Part shown: piece by piece, positions 23,759 to 33,997 of the stretch
Layout of the letters: every line of letters begins with the position of its first letter
How positions within the stretch are numbered: position 1 is the stretch's first letter
Origin: Nitrospira sp. LK70
Lineage (GTDB): Bacteria; Nitrospirota; Nitrospiria; Nitrospirales; Nitrospiraceae
Assembly (NCBI GenBank): GCA_011090425.1
Contig: PHGD01000028.1
Location: forward strand, 1 to 39,390
DNA: 39,390 nucleotides
Direction of reading: 5' to 3'
Notes under the pieces: model-generated
Told to the model about the DNA's origin: nothing
Databases searched by the model: none
What the model saw: only the letters and a program-made list of their open reading frames with translations
Position numbers and translations under genes: made by a program

Positions 23759-26700
23759 TTAAGAGGTAGTCGCTCCCTCTTGGATGGTCTTGGTATCACA
23801 GAGATCGAGGCTTTGCAAGATCGCATTGAGTTCCGAAAAAAGCTCCAGCCAATCGCCATGACGCATCTGGATCTCGAAGGAGACCGGGCTCAGGAATCGT
23901 AGCCGCTTCTTGAGTTGGTCCATCAATCGGTGGACGGAGGTCTCAGAGATGATCGACTTTTGGTGGAACACGACCTTGGCCGTCTGGTCGTGTACCTCGA
24001 TCGAGGCTAGGCGCAGACGTTTGGCGTGAGTCCGGAGTTGCATCACTTCAAGCAGTCGTTCGACCGGCTCCGGAGGAGGACCGTAACGGTCCTGAATCTC
24101 CCCATGCAACAGGGCCAGTTCGCCGACTTGGCCGCAAGCCGTCAGTCGTTTATAGAGGGACAGACGGTGGTGCGGATCGACCACATACTGCTCAGGAATA
24201 AAGGCCGAAACGGGGAGTTGCAACGTCGGGTCCGGCTCTTCCTCCATCACATGTCCCTTCAACCGCTGGACGGCCTGCTCCACCATTTGCATGTAGAGAT
24301 CCAAGCCGATCGCGGCGATATGACCCGACTGTTGTTTGCCCAAAAGATTCCCTGCTCCTCGAATCTCAAGGTCTGCCGCAGCGATACGGAAGCCCGATCC
24401 GAGCTCCGTGAATTGCTGAATCGCGATCAATCGTTTTTGCGCATCGCCGGTGAGCGTGCCTTCATCAGGGATGAGGAAGTAGGCGTAGGCCTGCTCTCCG
24501 CCGCGTCCGACCCGTCCACGCAACTGGTAGAGTTGCGCGAGGCCGAAGAGATCCGCTCGATTGACGATGATGGTGTTGGCGTTGGGAACGTCGAGTCCCG
24601 ACTGAATGATGGCTGAGGCGATTAAGACGTCTGCCTCGCGTTTCACGAACTTCAGCATCACGGCCTCCAGCGGTCTGGCATCCATCTGGCCGTGCGCCAT
24701 GACCATACGCGCTTCGGGAACCAACTGGTGCAGCCAGGCCCCGATCCGCTCCATGGTTTCGACACGATTGTGGACAAAATAGACTTGTCCCCCCCGCCCG
24801 AGTTCACGCAGGATGGCGTCTCGTACGGCCTTGTCACTGAACCGGATGACCTCCGTCTTGATCGCCAAGCGTCCGGCCGGCGGGGTATCGATGATGGAGA
24901 GATCACGGACGCTCGACATGGCCATCTGAAGGGTGCGCGGAATGGGGGTTGCGGTAAGCGTCACTACATCGACCTGCGTACGAAGTTGCTTGAGCCTTTC
25001 TTTATGCTTGACGCCGAACCATTGCTCCTCGTCGATGATGACGAGGCCGAGATGGCGGAACGTCACATCCTGCTGCAAGAGCCGGTGCGTGCCGATTACG
25101 ATATCGACAGTTCCTGAGGCGACATCTTTGAGGATGGTGTTCGTGTCTTTGGTCGATTGAAATCGTGAGAGCAGCGCCACCCTCATGGGAAACGGAGCGA
25201 ATCGTTCGGCAAAGTTCTCATAATGCTGGTGAGCCAGCAGGGTGGTCGGTACCAGGACAGCAACTTGTCGATCATGCTCCACGGCTTTGAACGCGGCGCG
25301 CATGGCGACCTCCGTCTTCCCGTATCCCACGTCTCCGCAGACGAGTCGGTCCATGGGCTTGGTGGATTCCATGTCCCTACCGATATCTTCGATGGCTTTG
25401 AGCTGATCCGGCGTTTCCTCGTATTCGAAGGCCGCTTCGAATTCGTGATGGAGAGTCGTGGTCGCGCCGTACGCATTCCGTTTCACCAGCTCGCGGTTTG
25501 CGTAGAGATCGATCAATTCTTGGGCCATCTCTTCGATGTCCTTCTTCACCCGCGCGGTGGTCCTGGCCCAACTGGTGCCGCCCAGGCGATCGAGCCGCGG
25601 GACATGACCTTCGGCTCCGCTGTATCGCTGGACCTGGTTCAACCGATCGAGAGGAACATACAAAGTATCTCCGCCGGAGAACTCAAGAATCAGGAAGTCG
25701 CTCTCGAAATCTTGAACCGAGAGGCGCTTGAGCCCTCGATATTTAGCGATGCCGTGTTGGACATGCACGACGTAGTCGCCCACGCTCAGGTCTTCCAAGG
25801 AGGAGAGGAAGGTCGCCGTTCTGCTTTTCGGCTGCGGTTTGTGGCGCGCTCCCTTCGCGAACAGCTCTTCTTCCGTCAGGAGCGCGACTTGAAGCTCTGC
25901 GGAGAGAAATCCAGCCGAAAGGTCGCCGTGCAGGACATAGAACGGCAGCTTACCGGTCCTGTGGCCGGACCAGGCTGTCGGATTCCATGGGTCGGCGGGC
26001 AAATCGTGCTCTCGGAACAGCGCGAGCAAGCGGTCGACCTGCCCGCGGCTTCGCGCCACCAAGACGACCCGATGTTCGTTCCGGAGTCCATCTAACAGGG
26101 TCAGTGTTTGGCTGAAGGCCGTACCCCTGATACCGAGTCCGATACTCCCCGGTGCTTGGGTAGAAAACGAAAAGATCTCCTTCCACGTTGAGTCCGGCGC
26201 GGCCAGCGGCTCAAGAGCCAACATGGGCCACGTCGCAATCCGCCGTTGGAGGCCCTGCCAGGTCAGAAAGAGCCGTTCGGGGGAGGGATACGGCTGCCTG
26301 GCATCACGGTCGACATGACGGAGGTAACCATCGTCGATTTTTTCCCATGCCGTCTCACAGGCCTTTTTCAGGGTTTCCGGCTGATCGAGCGCCAGACAGG
26401 GAGTCGCGCTGAGATAGTCGAATAGTGTGTCCATTGAATCGTAGAGGTCAGGGCTTCGCCATTCGGCATCCGCTTGGATCGGCATGATCGCATCCGGGGC
26501 CTGTGGAGGCCGAACGAACTCCCGTGCAGGCAAGACCACGCCGTCGTTCAAGTTCTTGATCGACGTTTGGGTCGCCGGGTCAAACAACCGAATCGATTCA
26601 ACTTGATCACCCAGGAATTCCACACGAACCGGGTCGGCATAGGCCGTCGAGAAGATATCCACGATGCCGCCGCGAATGCTGAATTCGCCGGGAATTTCCA

Positions 26701-27229
26701 CGACGGACACTCGTCGGTATCCCAGGCGAAGGAGGTTGGTGATGAGCGAGTCCCGTTCGAAGGCCACCGTCGTCTTGAATCGAATGACCGCCTGTTCGAA
26801 TGTCGAGCGCGGAACGACAAGATGCATGGCAGCGGCGACGGAGGTGACGAGAATGGTGGGCGGGTCGACCAACAAGCGATGGAGCGTGGTCATCCGGTGC
26901 GCGATCAACCCGACATGCGGCGCCGTCCCTTCATAGGGAAGCGTTTCCCATTCCGGGAACCAGGCGAGGTCCTCGACCGGACGGCCCATGAGTTCGTGGA
27001 AGAAACACAAGTCATTGAACATTCTTTCGGCGGACTCATCGTTCGAAGTCACGACAACCCATGGACGAGCGCGGTCTGGAGTGCATTGGCTTGTGTTGTT
27101 CAGCAGGGTCAGGGCGCAGGCAGCAGTCGAACCATGGGTCCCAAGCAGGCAGATACGGGCTTGGTCTTGCCTCAGTGCCGAACGAACCGGAGCAAGCCAG
27201 GATGGAGTTTGGGGATTGGTTTCAGACAC
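23759..27229 (-). CDS. mfd: Transcription-repair coupling factor Mfd
   Basis: A 1156-residue protein, full length for the family. It has a UvrB-like N-terminal module ([27 protein letters not shown]) and the RNA-polymerase interaction domain ([18 protein letters not shown]). RecG-like translocase motifs include Walker [10 protein letters not shown] (about residues 628-636), the DEEQ box ([15 protein letters not shown]) and motif VI ([16 protein letters not shown]). The C-terminal TRCF domain contains [18 protein letters not shown]. It displaces stalled RNA polymerase and recruits UvrA. Start is GTG 27229, 3 nt after the stop of the upstream adenylyltransferase, indicating coupling. Confidence 0.97.
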   Translation of the reverse strand: MSETNPQTPSWLAPVRSALRQDQARICLLGTHGSTAACALTLLNNTSQCTPDRARPWVVVTSNDESAERMFNDLCFFHELMGRPVEDLAWFPEWETLPYEGTAPHVGLIAHRMTTLHRLLVDPPTILVTSVAAAMHLVVPRSTFEQAVIRFKTTVAFERDSLITNLLRLGYRRVSVVEIPGEFSIRGGIVDIFSTAYADPVRVEFLGDQVESIRLFDPATQTSIKNLNDGVVLPAREFVRPPQAPDAIMPIQADAEWRSPDLYDSMDTLFDYLSATPCLALDQPETLKKACETAWEKIDDGYLRHVDRDARQPYPSPERLFLTWQGLQRRIATWPMLALEPLAAPDSTWKEIFSFSTQAPGSIGLGIRGTAFSQTLTLLDGLRNEHRVVLVARSRGQVDRLLALFREHDLPADPWNPTAWSGHRTGKLPFYVLHGDLSAGFLSAELQVALLTEEELFAKGARHKPQPKSRTATFLSSLEDLSVGDYVVHVQHGIAKYRGLKRLSVQDFESDFLILEFSGGDTLYVPLDRLNQVQRYSGAEGHVPRLDRLGGTSWARTTARVKKDIEEMAQELIDLYANRELVKRNAYGATTTLHHEFEAAFEYEETPDQLKAIEDIGRDMESTKPMDRLVCGDVGYGKTEVAMRAAFKAVEHDRQVAVLVPTTLLAHQHYENFAERFAPFPMRVALLSRFQSTKDTNTILKDVASGTVDIVIGTHRLLQQDVTFRHLGLVIIDEEQWFGVKHKERLKQLRTQVDVVTLTATPIPRTLQMAMSSVRDLSIIDTPPAGRLAIKTEVIRFSDKAVRDAILRELGRGGQVYFVHNRVETMERIGAWLHQLVPEARMVMAHGQMDARPLEAVMLKFVKREADVLIASAIIQSGLDVPNANTIIVNRADLFGLAQLYQLRGRVGRGGEQAYAYFLIPDEGTLTGDAQKRLIAIQQFTELGSGFRIAAADLEIRGAGNLLGKQQSGHIAAIGLDLYMQMVEQAVQRLKGHVMEEEPDPTLQLPVSAFIPEQYVVDPHHRLSLYKRLTACGQVGELALLHGEIQDRYGPPPEPVERLLEVMQLRTHAKRLRLASIEVHDQTAKVVFHQKSIISETSVHRLMDQLKKRLRFLSPVSFEIQMRHGDWLELFSELNAILQSLDLCDTKTIQEGATTS

Positions 27230-27232
27230 GCA

Positions 27233-27715
27233 TTACTTCGCGGTTGATCGGATACGTTGAAGCAATCCCGTGGTCGACATGCCGGGAACCAGCGGGATTG
27301 TCCTGACCACCCCTCCTCGCGCTTCGACAAGGTCGCGGCCGACGATCCGGTCGATCTCCCAATCCCCACCCTTGACCAGAACGTCCGGTTGCACGGCGGT
27401 GATGAGCTGAAGGGGGTCCGCTTCGTCGAACATGACCACAAAATCCACACAGCCTAAGGCTGCGAGCACCTCTGCCCGTTGTGCCTCCGGCACGATCGGT
27501 CGGTCGGGCGCCTTGTCAAGCGTACGGACCGAGGCATCGCTATTGACACCAACGACCAGAATATCGCCGAGGGCCCTGGCTGCCTGCAGATAGCGGGTAT
27601 GTCCGATATGCATCAGGTCGAAACAGCCGTTTGTGAACACGATCCGCTTCTGCTTTGCCCGTTCATCGGCAAGTGAGGAGAGCAGTTGTTCACGGGGCAA
27701 CACCTTTGTCGCCAT
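27233..27715 (-). CDS. rfaE2: D-glycero-beta-D-manno-heptose 1-phosphate adenylyltransferase
   Basis: A 160-residue nucleotidyltransferase equal to the C-terminal half of HldE. It activates heptose-1-phosphate with ATP to ADP-heptose for the LPS inner core. The signature is VFTNGCFDLMHIGHTRYL with H-x-G-H, plus VVGVNSDASVR and VKGGDW. The kinase half is absent, so a separate hldA-type kinase is expected elsewhere. gmhA, the first enzyme of this pathway, is in this window at 32401-32979. It is first in the leftward rfaE2-mfd-PPIase-surA set. Confidence 0.92.
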   Translation of the reverse strand: MATKVLPREQLLSSLADERAKQKRIVFTNGCFDLMHIGHTRYLQAARALGDILVVGVNSDASVRTLDKAPDRPIVPEAQRAEVLAALGCVDFVVMFDEADPLQLITAVQPDVLVKGGDWEIDRIVGRDLVEARGGVVRTIPLVPGMSTTGLLQRIRSTAK

Positions 27716-27928
27716 GGCCCATCATACCTTGCATACTGTGCTGACGGCTACATGGAAAGAGCGTCGAACTGGATGGAGCCCGTCGCCTCTTCCTGACGCT
27801 ATTCCGCGAAGCAAAGGGTCTTTCCTGTCGTTGCTCTCAAGTCATCAGCTAATAGACCGATAGCGCACATAACGGACTCGAAGGCCCGAGAAGGGATCTG
27901 GCCTATCGTATGCCTGAGGACGTGGACA

Positions 27929-30694
27929 ATGGTTGAGGATGGGATGGGCATATTCTGGCTCATTGCAGCGGCCAATGTTCTGCTGGTCGCTCCGTTGGTT
28001 TTCTTCCTTGTACAGACAGCTCGACGAGTAGGGACCGAAAGGATCCTCGCAGAGGCCGAGAGAGTCCGATTCCAAGAAAATGAGCAGAGGCTCCGGAGTC
28101 TTTTGGAGCGTCGGCAAGCGCTCCAGCATGCTGTGGCCAAAGTGCTCGCAGGCGCCTCCACTGTCGAGCAAGCGGTCCCTGACCTCCTCCAGGCGGTTGT
28201 CGTGAATCTCGGTTGGCAGATCGGTTTGTTTTGGCTGGTGCAAGGCGACCGGCGAACCATTATTTGTACGCAGTGCTGGTCGGGCGATCCAGCGGTGATG
28301 CAGGAGTTTCTGAGAAGAAGCAGGCAGGAGGCTCAGACTGTAGGGTCGAATCTGCCAGGTCACTGTTGGGCTCGCGGCGAACCGCTGTGGATGGAGGACG
28401 TGGCAAGAAACCCCATGTGTCCGCGCGGACCTGTCGAAGCGACGGAGGTGTCGCGCGCGGCCTGCGCCTTTCCAATTTGGCTGGGGGCGAACGTGTACGG
28501 CGTCATGGAGCTCTTCAGCGGTGAGCCCCTGGCCGAAGATGAGGATTTACTGAGAGCCTTGGGTACAGTCGGAAGACAGATCGGGCTTTTCGTCGAACGA
28601 ACTGAAGTGGAAGCGGCGTTGCATGAAAACGAAGCACGTACCGGCCTGATCATTGACACAGCCCTCGACGCCGTGATGACGATGGATCATACAGGTCGAA
28701 TTACCGAGTGGAATGCTCAGGCGGAACAGGTGTTTGGCTGGTCTGCGCATGAGGTGATCGGGCGCGATGCAGCCGACACCATCTTTCCGTCGTCCCATCG
28801 CCCCAGCTATCGCGAGTATGTTCAGCGGCTCCTTGAACCCAAGGACGCGTCCCTCTCAAACAGACTGGTCGAAATGATCGGTCTCAAGCGAGACGGCAGC
28901 GAATTTCCCATTGAAATCGCCATGACGCGATTAGCCGTCGAAGGATCCGTCATCTTCAGCGCATTTATCCGAGACATCACGAGCCGGACAGAGGCGGAGC
29001 AAGCGCTGAAGGACTATGCTCGACAGCTGGAGCACATCAATCAGCAGCTGGATGCCGCATTGAGGCAGGCCAAAGCCGCCACCGAGGCCAAGTCGTCGTT
29101 CCTATCGACCATGAGTCACGAAATCCGGACACCGATGAATGGTGTGATCGGGATGACCGGTCTCCTCCTGGAGACCACACTGACGGATGAACAACGCGAA
29201 TACGCCGAAACGGTTCGGACCTGCGGCAATCATCTGTTGACGATCATCGACGATATTCTAGATTTTTCCAAGATTGAAGCGGGAAAACTGGATTTGGAGG
29301 TGATTGAGTTCGATCTTCGTCTTGCCATCGAGGAGTCTCTGGACCTCGTGGCGGAACGCGCGTCATCCAAAGGACTCAATCTGGCCTGTCTCTTTCACGC
29401 CGATGTGCCGCAACATCTGCTTGGTGATCCGAGTCGCATCCGACAGATCGTGATGAACTTGACGGCGAACGCCATCAAATTTACCGATAGCGGCGATGTC
29501 GTGGTGGAGGTGACGGTTGATGCTCAATCGAAGGAGGAAGCGACGATTCGAGTCTCGGTTACGGACACAGGGATCGGCATCTCCGAGGCATCCCGCGAAC
29601 GGTTGTTTCAGTCGTTCAGCCAGGCTGATGGATCCACGACGAGGAAATATGGTGGGACCGGCCTCGGTCTTGCGATTTGCAAACGCCTTGTCGAGATGAT
29701 GGGAGGAGCGATCGAAGTGATGAGCCGGGTTGGAGAGGGGAGCTGCTTCTGGTTTACGGTGAATCTGCGCAAACAGGCTGATGCCTCCCGCAGTGCCGAT
29801 GCCGCTACCCCCCTATTGAGTGGTCTCCGCATCTTGATCGTGGAGGATAAGGCCGTTAATCGAAGGATCTTGGAGCTGTTGACGAAGAAATGGGGAATGC
29901 AACCGACAGTGATCGCCAGCGGTTCAGCGGCTTTGGATGTCCTGAGAGGTCAGCATGGACAACCGCGGTTCGATCTTGCACTGGTGGATGTGGATATGAG
30001 CCCGACGGATGGGATCGAATTGGCACGTGCGATCAAGGCACGAGCTGAAGGATGCGATACCAAACTCGTGCTGCTCACGTCGTTCGGTCGGCGAGGAGAT
30101 GCGAAGGCAGCCAAAGAGGCGGGACTGGCAGCCTATCTGACCAAGCCGATTCGTGAGCGACAGTTGCAGGATTGTCTCGTCGCGGTCATGCAACGTTCCG
30201 TCGCTTCACGTCCGCCGGCCGCGAGGGAATCGTCGCCGCTCATCACTCGGCACACCCTGGCGGAAACCAAAGCCAAGAGGGATCTTCGTATTCTCCTGGC
30301 CGAGGATAACATCATGAATCAGAAAGTGGCCGTTCGCATGTTCCAGCGGCTGGGCTATCGAATTGATGTCGTGGTCAATGGACGTGAGGCGGTCGAGGCG
30401 ATGTCTCGCGTCAGCTATGACGTGGTGTTCATGGATTGCCAGATGCCGGCCATGGATGGTTTCGAAGCGACAAGTCTCATTCGGGGGCAAGAGGCCTCCG
30501 GAACTTCCCATCGTGTGCGGATCATCGCCATGACGGCCAACGTCATGCAGGGAGACCGTGAACGATGTCTGGCATCTGGAATGGACGACTATCTCTCAAA
30601 ACCTATTTCGGTAGACGCGCTGGCCTCTGTCCTGGATCGAGTCAATCCGCAGCACGAACGTTCGCATCCGAACAACAACCACGAAGCTGCGTAG
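27929..30694 (+). CDS. Hybrid sensor histidine kinase (GAF-PAS-HisKA-HATPase-REC-REC)
   Basis: A 921-residue protein. Domain order: one N-terminal membrane helix (about 7-28); a GAF domain (about 57-223); PAS (about 232-350); coiled linker; HisKA with H397 in STMSHEIRTPMNG; HATPase_c (about 477-612) with N, G1 and G2 boxes (NLTANAIKF, DTGIGIS, GGTGLGLAIC); REC1 with D687 (VDVDMS, Pro of the usual M-P replaced by Ser); REC2 with D836 (MDCQMPAMDG). No Hpt or DNA-binding output domain and no response regulator gene is adjacent, so it must signal through a distant partner. ATG 27929 has TGAGGA 9 nt upstream. The input signal is unknown. Confidence 0.93.
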   Translation: MVEDGMGIFWLIAAANVLLVAPLVFFLVQTARRVGTERILAEAERVRFQENEQRLRSLLERRQALQHAVAKVLAGASTVEQAVPDLLQAVVVNLGWQIGLFWLVQGDRRTIICTQCWSGDPAVMQEFLRRSRQEAQTVGSNLPGHCWARGEPLWMEDVARNPMCPRGPVEATEVSRAACAFPIWLGANVYGVMELFSGEPLAEDEDLLRALGTVGRQIGLFVERTEVEAALHENEARTGLIIDTALDAVMTMDHTGRITEWNAQAEQVFGWSAHEVIGRDAADTIFPSSHRPSYREYVQRLLEPKDASLSNRLVEMIGLKRDGSEFPIEIAMTRLAVEGSVIFSAFIRDITSRTEAEQALKDYARQLEHINQQLDAALRQAKAATEAKSSFLSTMSHEIRTPMNGVIGMTGLLLETTLTDEQREYAETVRTCGNHLLTIIDDILDFSKIEAGKLDLEVIEFDLRLAIEESLDLVAERASSKGLNLACLFHADVPQHLLGDPSRIRQIVMNLTANAIKFTDSGDVVVEVTVDAQSKEEATIRVSVTDTGIGISEASRERLFQSFSQADGSTTRKYGGTGLGLAICKRLVEMMGGAIEVMSRVGEGSCFWFTVNLRKQADASRSADAATPLLSGLRILIVEDKAVNRRILELLTKKWGMQPTVIASGSAALDVLRGQHGQPRFDLALVDVDMSPTDGIELARAIKARAEGCDTKLVLLTSFGRRGDAKAAKEAGLAAYLTKPIRERQLQDCLVAVMQRSVASRPPAARESSPLITRHTLAETKAKRDLRILLAEDNIMNQKVAVRMFQRLGYRIDVVVNGREAVEAMSRVSYDVVFMDCQMPAMDGFEATSLIRGQEASGTSHRVRIIAMTANVMQGDRERCLASGMDDYLSKPISVDALASVLDRVNPQHERSHPNNNHEAA

Positions 30695-30732
30695 CTTTTC
30701 CGATCTTCCCCCTCAGAACCTTCTTTCCACCG

Positions 30733-31428
30733 TCATGTCAATGTAAGCGTCAGTTGCTCCGGCGCTCTGTCGGATCCAGCCGGTCTGGTTGATGGGGGTG
30801 ATGAGTCCAAGGAAGGAGTCAGGTAGGGCTTGGGCCGATCCTCGATCAGTTGAGTCGGCGACAAGATCTCTTGCAACGAGCCCCGACAGGATCCGCAGTG
30901 ATGGCGCTTGGGTTGGATCGTTCTTCGGTGCCGTCGATAGAGACGCCCACAGCCTTGGCACCGCCAAGTGAATTTCGACAAGGCAATCACTTCCTTCTCA
31001 AGCGAGTGGTACGTCGTAACGGCCACCTCTCCGGACCGATTGATCTGCGTCATTTTCCGCAAGAACTCCAAGCCATGATCAGGCCGATGCTTCAGCACAT
31101 CGAACTGCCACTGATGGATCATTTCATGAGCCAAGGTGTTGAGCAGTTCCTGTTCCGCGTACGGCGTCCCTGCGGCGAGCTGTTCAAACAACGGGAGAGA
31201 AAGACGAATTTCACGATGACGGTTAGTCATGGCGAGGGGTGAGAATGTCCTTGGTCCTTGACGACAGGCAAACATCCCGACCGAGACGGTCAGCCGCTGA
31301 CTCCAGACGACCTCGATCGGCGTGAGTGAGCCCGCAAAGTAACGCGCGTTCAGGTGCTGCCACCGAGCCTGTAACTCTTCGGAAGAAAGGGGTACCGGAA
31401 GGTTTGGACCTACCGAAGTCGATGTCAT
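30733..31428 (-). CDS. SprT-like zinc metallopeptidase-domain protein
   Basis: A 231-residue SprT-like (SPRTN-type) protein. The gluzincin site is H101-E102-x2-H105 in LAHEMIHQWQ, with H118 in RPDHGLEF as a likely third ligand. A C-terminal zinc ribbon uses C157/C160 and C178/C181. The last 40 residues are Pro/Ser-rich and disordered. Eukaryotic relatives degrade DNA-protein crosslinks; bacterial SprT function is poorly known. Its ATG overlaps the stop of the DHS-like gene (ATGA), so it is the last, coupled gene of the nfeD operon. Confidence 0.85.
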   Translation of the reverse strand: MTSTSVGPNLPVPLSSEELQARWQHLNARYFAGSLTPIEVVWSQRLTVSVGMFACRQGPRTFSPLAMTNRHREIRLSLPLFEQLAAGTPYAEQELLNTLAHEMIHQWQFDVLKHRPDHGLEFLRKMTQINRSGEVAVTTYHSLEKEVIALSKFTWRCQGCGRLYRRHRRTIQPKRHHCGSCRGSLQEILSPTQLIEDRPKPYLTPSLDSSPPSTRPAGSDRAPEQLTLTLT

Positions 31429-32417
31429 CCTAGTTCCTCCAGCACAGCCGCTGCGAGCAGCGGCAGCATGATCTCATGGTGGCCGGTCAAGGAATAGCCT
31501 CGCCCGCCTTTTTGGGTCGGGCGCCGTACCACGTTGGTCTGCGGCCGGTAATGGGGGAGAAAGTCCATATTCACGGTCGTAATGTCGGCGATCGGATGGC
31601 CCAGATTTCTCCCTAACGACAGTGTTTTCAGAAAGACTTCGGGAAGAATCACAGCCGAGCCGATGTTCAGATAAACACCGTTTTCCATCCCGGCGACGAC
31701 GGCGGTCAGACGCCTGAAATCCAGGAGCGAAGTGGATCCGATGGCAGTACCGTCCGCCGAGGGGTGCATGTGGATAATGTCGGTTCCGATCGCGACATGC
31801 ACGGTCACCGGGATACCGAGCCGAGCGCCAGTCGACAGAATACTGCCAGCGCGATTCGGGAATTGATCGGCAATTTGGTTCATGTAGCGGCCGATGGCCT
31901 CACCCAACCCATGGCCGTCTTTCGCGCCCCGCGTGATGGCTTCATTCAGCATCCGTCCCGTTTCCTCCGCCATGCCGAAGCGCCCCTCGTCGATCTCGGC
32001 ATCGACTTCTTCGGAGGTATGGCCCATGAAGGCCAATTCGAAATCGTGAATAATCCCTGCTCCGTTCATGGCGACTGTCGTGATGATACGTCGTTCCATC
32101 AAGTCCGTAATAATCGGAGCCAGGCCCACCTTGATCACATGGGCGCCGATTCCGACAATGACGGGACGGCGTTTTCGATGAGCCTTCACGATGGCGTGGG
32201 TGACGGCCCGCAGGGTCTTGACCGCTAAAATATCGGGAAGCGTTTCATAGAACCTTCTGAACGATCCGCCGGGCTTCCAGGGGGCGGCGAAGTTCGAAAG
32301 CTGTACTAGGCTCGGGCGTTTCTTCAGCGGATAGGTCTTAAGGGCCGAGACATCGATCGGCTGAATCAGTCGAGGAGCAGGCCGACGCCGAGAAGTCCGA
32401 TCAGGACGCTTTCCCAA
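31425..32417 (-). CDS. Deoxyhypusine-synthase-like protein
   Basis: A 330-residue protein with the overall pattern of the deoxyhypusine synthase (DHS) fold. It has a GAHVIKVGLAPIITDLMER helix and a VAMNGAGIIHDFELAFMG segment, equivalent to the TTAGGxxED motif of DHS. IPVTVHVAIGTDIIHMHP follows, and the C-terminus LTGHHEIMLPLLAAAVLE resembles the DHS C-terminus. The WGK motif with the catalytic Lys of eukaryotic DHS is not recognisable, and bacteria lack eIF5A, so it is unlikely to make deoxyhypusine; a related NAD-dependent reaction is possible. TTG 32417 is the start, with GAGG 9 nt upstream, and overlaps gmhA by 17 nt. Confidence 0.55.
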   Translation of the reverse strand: MGKRPDRTSRRRPAPRLIQPIDVSALKTYPLKKRPSLVQLSNFAAPWKPGGSFRRFYETLPDILAVKTLRAVTHAIVKAHRKRRPVIVGIGAHVIKVGLAPIITDLMERRIITTVAMNGAGIIHDFELAFMGHTSEEVDAEIDEGRFGMAEETGRMLNEAITRGAKDGHGLGEAIGRYMNQIADQFPNRAGSILSTGARLGIPVTVHVAIGTDIIHMHPSADGTAIGSTSLLDFRRLTAVVAGMENGVYLNIGSAVILPEVFLKTLSLGRNLGHPIADITTVNMDFLPHYRPQTNVVRRPTQKGGRGYSLTGHHEIMLPLLAAAVLEELG

Positions 32418-32979
32418 GAAGATGATCCTCTACCAGTTCGCACAAGACGTGGCCGAGCGTGATGTGACTTTCTTGAATCCGAGACGTGACCGTAGATGGG
32501 ACGATGAAGGGATAATCAACCAACCCTGCCAGCTTTCCACCGTTGGCGCCGGTCCAGGCAATCGTGGTCAAGCCACAGTCGCGGGCTGCCTCGACACCGT
32601 TCAGCACGTTGGGAGAATTCCCGCTCGTACTGATGCCGATGGCGATATCTCCTTTTCGGCCGTGTGCCCGCACCTGACGGGCAAACAATTCCTCATATCC
32701 ATAATCGTTCGCGATGCAAGTAATGGCGGCAATGTCAGTCGCGAGGGCGATTGCAGGCAAGGGTACTCGCTCGCGCTGGTATCGTCCCACGAACTCCGCT
32801 GCGATATGGGCCGCGTCGGTCGAGCTTCCGCCGTTGCCGAAGAGGAGGACTTTATTGCCGTTTTGGAAGGCCTTTGCGATGAGCGTCGCGACCTGCACGA
32901 TACGATCGGCGTGATCACGCGCGAATTGCTGCTTGACCTTGGCACTGTCCGCGAAGGCCGTCAAGACAATTGCTTGCAT
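32401..32979 (-). CDS. gmhA: Phosphoheptose isomerase
   Basis: A 192-residue SIS-domain isomerase converting sedoheptulose-7-phosphate to heptose-7-phosphate, the first step to ADP-heptose for LPS core. The motifs LLFGNGGSSTDAAHIAAEFVGRY, GISTSGNSPNVLNG and ESHITLGHVLCELVE are those of GmhA. Length is typical. ATG 32979 lies 53 nt after the SPFH gene. Downstream the DHS-like gene overlaps it by 17 nt. Its placement inside a membrane-microdomain operon, away from the adenylyltransferase, is unusual. Confidence 0.93.
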   Translation of the reverse strand: MQAIVLTAFADSAKVKQQFARDHADRIVQVATLIAKAFQNGNKVLLFGNGGSSTDAAHIAAEFVGRYQRERVPLPAIALATDIAAITCIANDYGYEELFARQVRAHGRKGDIAIGISTSGNSPNVLNGVEAARDCGLTTIAWTGANGGKLAGLVDYPFIVPSTVTSRIQESHITLGHVLCELVEDHLLGKAS

Positions 32980-33032
32980 GGCGGGATTCTAGGATGATGT
33001 CTACAAGGCTGTCAAACAGCACAGCCTTATCG

Positions 33033-33971
33033 TCATGACTTTGCCGAAACCGATGTTCCGGTCTGTTTAATGGCGTTCATCGCCAACGCGATCATCGACC
33101 CGACATCAGAAATACTGGCAGGAAGTACCAATGTGTTGCTCGATTTTGCAAGTTCGCCGAACTTGGCAATGTACTGCTCAGCGACGCGAAGTTGCACGGC
33201 TTCTTGGCCTCCAGGAACTTTGGTGGATTCTGCGACCTTGCGGAGTCCGTCGGCGGTGGCCTGCGCTATAGCCAGTATGGCGGCCGCAGCGCCTTCCGCC
33301 TCGTTGATCTGTTGCTGCTTTTTGGCCTCAGACGCCTTGATCACTTGTTGTTTTTCACCTTCGGCCTGATTGATCGCTGCGTCGCGCTCTCCTTCCGACG
33401 TCAGAATCAGTGCGCGTTTTTCCCGTTCGGCGCGCATCTGTTTTTCCATTGCGTTGAGTACGTCTTTCGGTGGAGTGATGTTCTTGATCTCGTATCGAAG
33501 GACTTTCACGCCCCAGGGTTCCGACGCCTTGTCTAATTCATTGACGACCTGCGCGTTGATGGTGGTCCTTGCCTCAAAGGTCTTATCCAGCTCGATTTTG
33601 CCGATCTCGCTTCGCAGCGACGTCTGTGCCAATTGTGTGAGCGCAAACTGGTAGTTGCTGATCCCATAAGACGCGCGCTCAGGATTAAGCACCCGCATGT
33701 ACAGAACCCCATCGACATGCACCTGGACATTGTCGCGCGTGATGCACACTTGTTCGGGAATATCCACGGCATTTTCCTTCAGCACGTGTCTATATCGGAT
33801 TGCGTCGACAAAGGGCACAAGAATGTGTAATCCCGCATCAAGCGTGGAGCTGTATTTCCCCAAACGTTCCACGACGTAGGCGTTCTGTTGAGGGACGACA
33901 ACAGCGGTTTTCGCGATCGCGATGACAACAATCAGCGCCAGTAGGATAACAACAAACGTTCCACCTTCCAT
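33033..33971 (-). CDS. SPFH/Band 7 (stomatin/QmcA-like) membrane protein
   Basis: A 312-residue prohibitin-family protein: one N-terminal membrane helix (4-24), the SPFH/Band 7 domain (about 28-185; VPQQNAYVVERLGKY, LHILVPFVD, SLRSEIGKIELDKTF), and a long Ala/Glu/Gln-rich coiled coil (about 190-262; KQQQINEAEGAAAAILAIAQ). Stomatin-like proteins form ring or cage oligomers and organise membrane microdomains, usually with an NfeD partner, here encoded 26 nt upstream. ATG 33971 has GAGGTG 6 nt upstream. Confidence 0.93.
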   Translation of the reverse strand: MEGGTFVVILLALIVVIAIAKTAVVVPQQNAYVVERLGKYSSTLDAGLHILVPFVDAIRYRHVLKENAVDIPEQVCITRDNVQVHVDGVLYMRVLNPERASYGISNYQFALTQLAQTSLRSEIGKIELDKTFEARTTINAQVVNELDKASEPWGVKVLRYEIKNITPPKDVLNAMEKQMRAEREKRALILTSEGERDAAINQAEGEKQQVIKASEAKKQQQINEAEGAAAAILAIAQATADGLRKVAESTKVPGGQEAVQLRVAEQYIAKFGELAKSSNTLVLPASISDVGSMIALAMNAIKQTGTSVSAKS

Positions 33972-33997
33972 GCCAACACCTCGTTTGATAACAGTCG

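Noticed and set aside
25223..26095. Long open frame opposite mfd (290 codons)
   Set aside because: It is the antisense shadow of a clear, full-length mfd; codon content mirrors the real gene and no family is recognisable.
27713..27726. TATGAT box 5 nt before the rfaE2 ATG as a fourth leaderless promoter
   Set aside because: The distance is too short and no -35 hexamer is present, unlike the three better cases.
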